The notes under the pieces: model-generated
Told to the model about the DNA's origin: nothing
What the model saw: the letters and a program-made list of their open reading frames with translations, nothing else
The model's database searches: none
Position numbers and translations under genes: made by a program
DNA from: Pseudomonas khavaziana
GTDB lineage: Bacteria > Pseudomonadota > Gammaproteobacteria > Pseudomonadales > Pseudomonadaceae
Assembly: GCF_019145205.1 (NCBI RefSeq)
Contig: NZ_JAHSTT010000006.1
Location: forward strand, 186,001 to 250,000
Direction of reading: 5' to 3'
DNA length: 64,000 nt
Part shown: positions 58,700-64,000 of the stretch, piece by piece
How the letters are laid out: each line of letters opens with the position of its first letter
Position numbering within the stretch: position 1 is the first letter of the stretch

Positions 58700-58987
58700 A
58701 TGCCCATCAGCACTGAAACACTCGACGGCACCACCTGCGTGCGCATTGAAGGCGAGCTGACGATCTACACCGTGGCGGAACTGGCGGCTGCGCTGCTGCC
58801 GCAGATGGGCGCCACGCCGCGCCTTGAGCTGGACCTGTCACAGGTCACGGAAATGGATGGCGCCGGTTTGCAGTTGCTTGCAGTTGTCCAGCGTGAGGCG
58901 GGCGTTGCCGGTACAGCCTTGAGTGTGACCGGCCAGAGCCAGGCGGTCATGCACGCACTGCAACTGTGCCGTAGCGCAGGCTTGTAG
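58700..58987 (+). CDS. Small STAS-domain protein
   Basis: 95-residue STAS (anti-sigma-antagonist-like) domain. The loop that normally carries the phosphorylated Ser/Thr reads EMDGAGLQLL (51-60): the D-S-S/T-G-L pattern is D-G-A-G-L, so the acceptor is lost. It lies between cheY and cheA. It may be a scaffold or a partner that is not switched by phosphorylation. Ribosome site GGGAGG is nine bases upstream. Confidence 0.85.
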   Translation: MPISTETLDGTTCVRIEGELTIYTVAELAAALLPQMGATPRLELDLSQVTEMDGAGLQLLAVVQREAGVAGTALSVTGQSQAVMHALQLCRSAGL

Positions 58988-59029
58988 TCGCCACTTCCCA
59001 TGTTTTTTTGATCGACAAGGACAGTCCAG

Positions 59030-61069
59030 GTGAGCATCAATCTCGATCAGGCACAGCAGACATTCATCGTTGAGGCACGCGAGCTGTTGCAGGCCATGGA
59101 GCAATCCCTCTTGCAATTGGAAAGCGAGCCCGGCGACCAGGACGCCATCGGCGCGATTTTCCGCGCCGCGCACACCATCAAGGGTTCGGCGGGCCTTTTC
59201 GGTCTGGCGTCGATCGTGGGTTTCACGCATATCGTCGAAGACGTGCTTGACCGCCTGCGCGAAGGCAATGTGGCGGTGGACGCCGCATTGATCGCTCTGC
59301 TGCTCAAATGCGGCGACCACATGCTCGAACTGGTCGAAGTGGTCGCCAACCGCGGTGAGGCGCCGACGCCTGCCGCTCTGGAGCGCGGTGAGGCTTTGCG
59401 CGAGGCGCTGAGTGCCTATCAGCCGATGCGAACCGTCACTACCAGCGTCGAAACCGCGGAGGTGGCCGACGGCACGGCGGTCGAAGTGCTCTGGCACATC
59501 TCCCTGCGCTTCGGCGTGGACGTGTTTCGTAATGGCATGGACCCGCTGTCATTTTTGCGCTACCTCGAGACCCTGGGGCAGGTGCTGCAGGTCACCACCC
59601 TGACCGACAGCATTCCGCCCATAGACCGCTGGGACCCGGAGAGCTGCTACCTGGGGTTCGAGATCGGCCTGCGTTCGACGGCCAGTCACGCCACCCTCAA
59701 CGAAGTGTTCGACTTTGTGCGTGACGACTGCGAGGTGCACATCAGTGCTGTCGACGAAGCGCCTGGGAGCACTGCGGTCGTTGCCGGCGACCGGGTCACC
59801 CAGGCAGAGCAGGGCGTCGTGGCGGCGACACCGCAGCGTTCTGCGCCAGCCACCGAGACGAAACCCCGCGACGGCAATTACGTGCGGGTCAACGCCGACA
59901 AGCTCGACGAGTTGATCAATCTGGTTGGCGAACTGGTGATCGCCAGTGCCGGCTCAAGCCTGTTGGCCCGCTCCTGTGACAACGACCCCCTGCAAGAGGC
60001 GACCTCGACGGTATCGGCGCTGGTGGAGGAGATCCTCGATGGCGCCCTGCACCTGCGCATGATCCCCATTGGTGACACGTTCAACCGCTTCCGCCGTGTG
60101 GTGCGCGATATCAGCCAGGAACTGGGCAAGGACATCGAACTGATCATCAGTGGCGCGGAAACCGAACTGGACAAGACCGTGGTCGAGAAAATCGGCGACC
60201 CACTGATGCACCTGCTGCGCAACGCCATGGACCACGGTATCGAAAGCGCCGATGCGCGGCAGGCGGCCGGCAAGCCGGGCAAGGGCCACCTGAGCCTCAA
60301 TGCCTACCATGACTCCGGGAGCATCGTCATTGAAATCGCCGATGACGGCGCCGGGCTCAACCGCGAGCGCATCCTGCAAAAAGCCCAGGAACGCGGATTG
60401 GTGGCCAGCGGTGCGGTGTTGACCGACCAGGAGATCTACAACCTGATCTTCGAAGCCGGTTTCTCCACCGCCGAGGCGGTGACCAACCTGTCCGGGCGCG
60501 GCGTCGGCATGGACGTGGTCAAGCGCAATATCACCTTGTTGCGCGGCACCGTCGACCTGGACAGTCGCCCCGGCGAAGGCACCGTGGTGCGCATTCGCTT
60601 GCCGCTGACCCTGGCGATCATCAATGGGTTCCTGGTCGCCATCGACCAGTCCACCTATGTGATTCCCCTGGACATGGTCCAGGAATGCATCGAGCTGGAT
60701 GAACGCCAGCGCCAGTCCAGCCGCGACGACGGCTATCTGGACTTGCGTGGCGAGGTGTTGCCGCTGGTGGACCTGCGCGAACACTTCAGCCACGAAGGGC
60801 CCGCTGCACGGCGCCAGAACGTGGTGGTGGTGCGCTATGCCGAACACAAGGCCGGGCTGGTGGTGGATGACCTGCTCGGCGAGTTCCAGACCGTGATCAA
60901 ACCGCTGGGCAAGCTGTTCGGCGCACTGCGCGGCATCAGCGGCTCGACCATATTGGGCAGCGGCGCGGTGGCCCTGATCCTGGATGTACCGGCACTGCTC
61001 AACCAAATCGTACAACTGGAAGCCCGCACGCCCCTGGCGCCTCAATCGCCGCCGGTCGTTGCTCGCTGA
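59030..61069 (+). CDS. cheA: Chemotaxis histidine kinase CheA
   Basis: 679-residue CheA. P1 Hpt with His48 in FRAAHTIKGSAG, dimer domain (VRVNADKLDELINLVGELV), ATPase (LLRNAMDHGIESA, GRGVGMDVVKRN) and CheW-like regulatory end (VIPLDMVQECI). A P2 region is short (about 140-270). The start is GTG 59030 with AAGGA upstream. It receives signals from the two MCPs here. Confidence 0.94.
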   Translation: MSINLDQAQQTFIVEARELLQAMEQSLLQLESEPGDQDAIGAIFRAAHTIKGSAGLFGLASIVGFTHIVEDVLDRLREGNVAVDAALIALLLKCGDHMLELVEVVANRGEAPTPAALERGEALREALSAYQPMRTVTTSVETAEVADGTAVEVLWHISLRFGVDVFRNGMDPLSFLRYLETLGQVLQVTTLTDSIPPIDRWDPESCYLGFEIGLRSTASHATLNEVFDFVRDDCEVHISAVDEAPGSTAVVAGDRVTQAEQGVVAATPQRSAPATETKPRDGNYVRVNADKLDELINLVGELVIASAGSSLLARSCDNDPLQEATSTVSALVEEILDGALHLRMIPIGDTFNRFRRVVRDISQELGKDIELIISGAETELDKTVVEKIGDPLMHLLRNAMDHGIESADARQAAGKPGKGHLSLNAYHDSGSIVIEIADDGAGLNRERILQKAQERGLVASGAVLTDQEIYNLIFEAGFSTAEAVTNLSGRGVGMDVVKRNITLLRGTVDLDSRPGEGTVVRIRLPLTLAIINGFLVAIDQSTYVIPLDMVQECIELDERQRQSSRDDGYLDLRGEVLPLVDLREHFSHEGPAARRQNVVVVRYAEHKAGLVVDDLLGEFQTVIKPLGKLFGALRGISGSTILGSGAVALILDVPALLNQIVQLEARTPLAPQSPPVVAR

Positions 61070-61098
61070 TGTCTTTGCAATTCCATGGAGGTTCCCCG

Positions 61099-62757
61099 AT
61101 GAAATGGTTCTACGATCTCAAGATTTCCACCAAGTTGATCAGCTCGTTCCTGGTGGTCCTGGCGCTCACTGCGGCCATGGGTGGCTTCGCCATCCACCAG
61201 CTTGGCGCCGTCAACCTGGCCGCCCAGGATATCAAGGGCAACTGGATGCCTTCCATGCGCGCAGCGGCAGGCATGCGTTTTTTTGCCGCCAACTATCGCT
61301 TGAAGGAAAACCGCCACCTCGCGACCGAGATCGCCGAGGAAAAGGCCCAGGCCGAACGTGAAGCCGCCGACGCGCGCCAACAGTTCGAAACCCGCATGGG
61401 CACCTATGAGCAGTTGCTGTCGACTGATGAAGATCGTCAGCTGCTGGCCAGCGTAAAAAGCGCGTGGGACGCGTACCTGGCGAGCAGCAAGCAATTGCTC
61501 GGGTTTTCCCGGCAGAACCAGGAAGTCCAGGCACGCGGTTTGCTCAGTGGGGAGTCCAAGGGGCATTTCGATGAGGTGACCAGCCGCCTGCAGAAAATGG
61601 TCGAGCTCAATGACGCCGGCGCAACGGTCGCGGGTGACAAGGGCACGGCGCTGTACGAAAACGCACGCCTGTCGATCATCGCGGTACTGGTCGCGGCCTT
61701 GTTGATCGGTTTGGGCCTGGCGGTATTCATCGCCCGCATCATTTCCCGCCCACTGCGCCAAGCCGCAACCGCTGCCGAGCAATTGGCCGAAGGCAACCTC
61801 AACGCCCACATCGAACCGGGTGCCAAAGATGAAACCGGCATGGTGCTCAACGCCATGCGCAATATGGTCGGCAAGCTGGCGCATATCATCGGCGAAGTGC
61901 GCAACGCCGCCGATAACCTCGCCAGCGCCTCCGAGCAGGTCAGTGCCACCGCGCAATCGATGAGCCAGGCCACCAGTGAACAGGCCGCCAGCGTCGAGGA
62001 AACCAGTGCCTCGGTGGAGCAGATGAGCGCCAGCATCAACCAGAACACCGAAAACGCCAAGGTCACCGATGGCATGGCCAGCAAGGCCGCCAAGGAAGCC
62101 ACTGAAGGCGGCGAGTCGGTACAGCAGACCGTGGTGGCGATGAAGAAAATCGCCCAGCGCATCAGCATCATTGATGACATCGCCTACCAGACCAATCTGC
62201 TTGCCCTCAATGCCGCCATCGAGGCCGCTCGGGCCGGCGAGCATGGCAAGGGCTTTGCCGTGGTGGCCGCCGAAGTGCGCAAGCTGGCCGAACGCAGCCA
62301 GGTCGCCGCCCAGGAAATCGGCGAGCTGTCCTCCAGCAGCGTGGACATGGCTGAGAAGGCCGGCAAGCTGCTCGACGAAATGGTGCCCTCCATCAACAAG
62401 ACCTCCGACCTTGTGCAGGAAATCAGCGCCGCCTCCGAAGAACAGGCCGCGGGCGTCGGGCAGATCAACACGGCCATGACCCAGCTCAACCAGGTGACCC
62501 AGCAAAATGCCTCGAGCAGCGAGGAACTGGCGGCCACGGCCGAAGAAATGAGCAGCCAGGCCGAGCAACTGCAACAGGCCATGAGCTTCTTCGTGCTGGA
62601 TTCAACCCCCAGGGCCGCGGTCCAGGGCAGCAGCGTCGACAGCCCCGGCAGCAAGCCCAACCGTCAGCCGCCACGGCCGAAACCACAGACGCCGCGCAAG
62701 GCCTTCGCCTACAGCCTGGCCAGCGCCCCGGACGAATCGGAATTCACCCGCTTCTGA
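61099..62757 (+). CDS. Methyl-accepting chemotaxis protein with periplasmic four-helix sensor
   Basis: 552-residue receptor. Helix one at 10-32, periplasmic four-helix-bundle-type sensor region (33-190), helix two at about 191-212, HAMP, then signalling tip DIAYQTNLLALNAAIEAARA with EHGKGFAVVAAEVRKLAERS. ATG 61099 follows GGAGG; ten extra codons lie upstream. A proline-rich linker near the C-terminus ends in ESEFTRF, which could tether CheR or CheB. Ligand unknown. Confidence 0.9.
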   Translation: MKWFYDLKISTKLISSFLVVLALTAAMGGFAIHQLGAVNLAAQDIKGNWMPSMRAAAGMRFFAANYRLKENRHLATEIAEEKAQAEREAADARQQFETRMGTYEQLLSTDEDRQLLASVKSAWDAYLASSKQLLGFSRQNQEVQARGLLSGESKGHFDEVTSRLQKMVELNDAGATVAGDKGTALYENARLSIIAVLVAALLIGLGLAVFIARIISRPLRQAATAAEQLAEGNLNAHIEPGAKDETGMVLNAMRNMVGKLAHIIGEVRNAADNLASASEQVSATAQSMSQATSEQAASVEETSASVEQMSASINQNTENAKVTDGMASKAAKEATEGGESVQQTVVAMKKIAQRISIIDDIAYQTNLLALNAAIEAARAGEHGKGFAVVAAEVRKLAERSQVAAQEIGELSSSSVDMAEKAGKLLDEMVPSINKTSDLVQEISAASEEQAAGVGQINTAMTQLNQVTQQNASSSEELAATAEEMSSQAEQLQQAMSFFVLDSTPRAAVQGSSVDSPGSKPNRQPPRPKPQTPRKAFAYSLASAPDESEFTRF

Positions 62758-62792
62758 TCCCACGATCGATGCGGGCCTACAAGGAGAGTGAC

Positions 62793-63332
62793 ATGGGCGC
62801 AGTGATGACGACTCGGCATACCGCGGTTGCGGTGGATGAGGATGCGCAATACCTGACCTTCATGCTTGGCGGCGAAATGTTCGCCATCGGCATCCTGGGG
62901 ATCAAGGAGATTATTGAATACGGCAGCCTGACCGTGGTGCCGATGATGCCGGCGTTCGTGCGTGGGGTGATCAACCTGCGTGGCGCGGTGGTGCCGGTGG
63001 TGGACTTGTCGGCGCGCTTTGGGCGGGCCAATTCGGCGATCACCCGGCGCTCCTGCGTGATCATCATCGAGGCGAATACCGAAGAGGGCCAGCCACAGGA
63101 TATCGGCTTGCTGGTCGATACCGTGTCGGCGGTGCAGGAGATCCCGGCTGCGCAGATCGAACCACCACCCAGCTTCGGGGCGCGGATTCGTGCCGATTTC
63201 ATTGGTGGCATGGCCAAGGTCGACGGTAAGTTCGTGATCGTGCTGGAGGTGGACAAGGTGCTGTCCATCGATGAGATGTCCAGCCTGGCCGAGGGTGGCC
63301 AAGCGCCGGCCCTCGACCTCGATCCGCGTTGA
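62793..63332 (+). CDS. cheW: Chemotaxis coupling protein CheW
   Basis: 179-residue CheW. LTFMLGGEMFAIGILGIKEI, VPMMPAFVRGVINLRGAVVPVVDL and GLLVDTVSAVQEI are the usual segments. AAGGAG six bases before ATG 62793 sets the start. It couples CheA to the MCPs of this cluster. Confidence 0.94.
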   Translation: MGAVMTTRHTAVAVDEDAQYLTFMLGGEMFAIGILGIKEIIEYGSLTVVPMMPAFVRGVINLRGAVVPVVDLSARFGRANSAITRRSCVIIIEANTEEGQPQDIGLLVDTVSAVQEIPAAQIEPPPSFGARIRADFIGGMAKVDGKFVIVLEVDKVLSIDEMSSLAEGGQAPALDLDPR

Positions 63333-63341
63333 GTGCCGACC

Positions 63342-64000
63342 ATGCCAGAAACCGCCTCCATCGACGATCGTGAATTCGGCCAGTTCCAGAGCTGGCTGTA
63401 TCGCGCGGCCGGCATCAACCTGTCGCCGGCCAAGAAAGCCCTGGTTGCCGGGCGCCTGTTCAAGCGCCTCAAGCACTATGAGCTGCACAGCTATGGCGAG
63501 TACTTCAAGCTGATCATGAGTGACCAGCGCAAGGGCGAGCTGCAGGTTGCGCTGGATTTGCTCACCACCAACGAAACCTATTTTTTCCGCGAACCCAAGC
63601 ACTTCGACTTCCTGCGCCAGCAGGTGCTGCCCCAGGCGGCACCGGGCAAGGTCTTTCGCGTGTGGAGCGCGGCCAGTTCCTCGGGCGAAGAACCCTACAG
63701 CCTGGCGATGACCCTGGCCGAGAGCCTGGGCACCACGCCCTGGGAAGTGATCGGCTCGGACATCAGCACCCAGGTGCTGGCCAAGGCGCGCAACGGCCAT
63801 TACGCCATGGAGCGCGCCGGGACGCTGCCCCAGCCGCTGCTGACCAAGTACTGCCTCAAGGGCGCTGGCCGCCAGGAGGGCACCTTCCTGATCGACAAGG
63901 CCTTGCGTAGCCGGGTCAATTTTGTCCAGGTCAACCTTAACGAAGCGCTGCCGGCCCTGGGCGAGTTCGAGGTGATCTTTCTGCGCAATGTGATGATCTA
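63342..64000 (+). CDS. cheR: Chemotaxis methyltransferase CheR (partial)
   Basis: The first 219 codons of CheR, cut by the window edge. N-terminal helical domain (FGQFQSWLYRAAGI), DLLTTNETYFFREPKHFDF, SAM-binding VWSAASSSGEEPYSLAM and SDISTQVLAKARNGHY, then FLRNVMI at the edge. It methylates receptor glutamates. The ATG follows cheW by 9 bp. cheD and cheB are likely beyond the edge. Confidence 0.92.
   Translation, partial: MPETASIDDREFGQFQSWLYRAAGINLSPAKKALVAGRLFKRLKHYELHSYGEYFKLIMSDQRKGELQVALDLLTTNETYFFREPKHFDFLRQQVLPQAAPGKVFRVWSAASSSGEEPYSLAMTLAESLGTTPWEVIGSDISTQVLAKARNGHYAMERAGTLPQPLLTKYCLKGAGRQEGTFLIDKALRSRVNFVQVNLNEALPALGEFEVIFLRNVMI

Overview
The window is chromosomal DNA of a denitrifying pseudomonad, most likely of the Pseudomonas fluorescens group. 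The evidence is gene content and order (nir-nor-dnr block, narXL-narK1K2GHJI-moaA, ubiUVT), ANR/DNR-type TTGAT-N4-ATCAA boxes, and REP-type intergenic repeats. About the first 44 kb form an anaerobic-respiration island. The rest is ordinary accessory and chemotaxis DNA.

Layout. 1-294: 3' end of hemN. 354-7834 (minus): nitrite reductase operon nirS-M-C-F-D-L-G-H-J-E, with no nirN after nirE. 8032-14123 (plus): norQ-norE-norF, then norCB and norD. 14147-15158 (minus): dnrP, the NO regulator dnr and an unannotated 29-codon membrane peptide. 15500-17156 (plus): nnrS and a small membrane protein. 17232-19590: divergent ytfE/ric and norR. 19680-24695 (plus): a pdxH-like gene, moaB, moeA and the O2-independent ubiquinone genes ubiU, ubiV, ubiT. 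25381-28585 (minus): a second DNR-like regulator and narL-narX, with narX frameshifted. 28890-40371 (plus): narK1, narK2, narG, H, J, I, a parvulin and moaA. 40553-43460 (plus): class III ribonucleotide reductase, in which the glycyl-radical domain is a separate 55-residue protein between nrdD and nrdG. 43574-43789: a DUF3079 protein.

From 43.8 kb: an MFS exporter, a LysR regulator with a divergent SDR gene, a HEPN-like hypothetical protein, an epoxide-hydrolase-like protein, a PAS/HWE kinase with a stand-alone receiver, a glucarate-type dehydratase with its transporter and LysR regulator, and a chemosensory cluster (MCP, CheY, STAS, CheA, MCP, CheW, CheR) that runs off the right edge.

How it works together. 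Nitrate enters through NarK1/K2 and is reduced by NarGHI, using ubiquinol that UbiUVT can make without oxygen and a molybdenum cofactor made with MoaA, MoaB and MoeA. Nitrite goes to NO by NirS (cytochrome c551 donor; heme d1 from NirEJFDLGH), and NO goes to N2O by NorCB. NnrS and YtfE deal with NO damage. Seven ANR/DNR boxes link nirS/norQ, norCB, pdxH-moaB-moeA, ubiUVT, narK1, nrdD and the DUF3079 gene. A separate NorR/sigma-54 layer (two clusters of three GT-N7-AC sites, three -24/-12 promoters) appears to serve nnrS, ytfE and, unusually, dnr itself. No nos genes (N2O reduction) are in this window.

Four copies of a composite intergenic repeat (9.7, 24.7, 47.3 and 56.4 kb) fill most of the large non-coding gaps. 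Annotation is by reading only; no database search was run.
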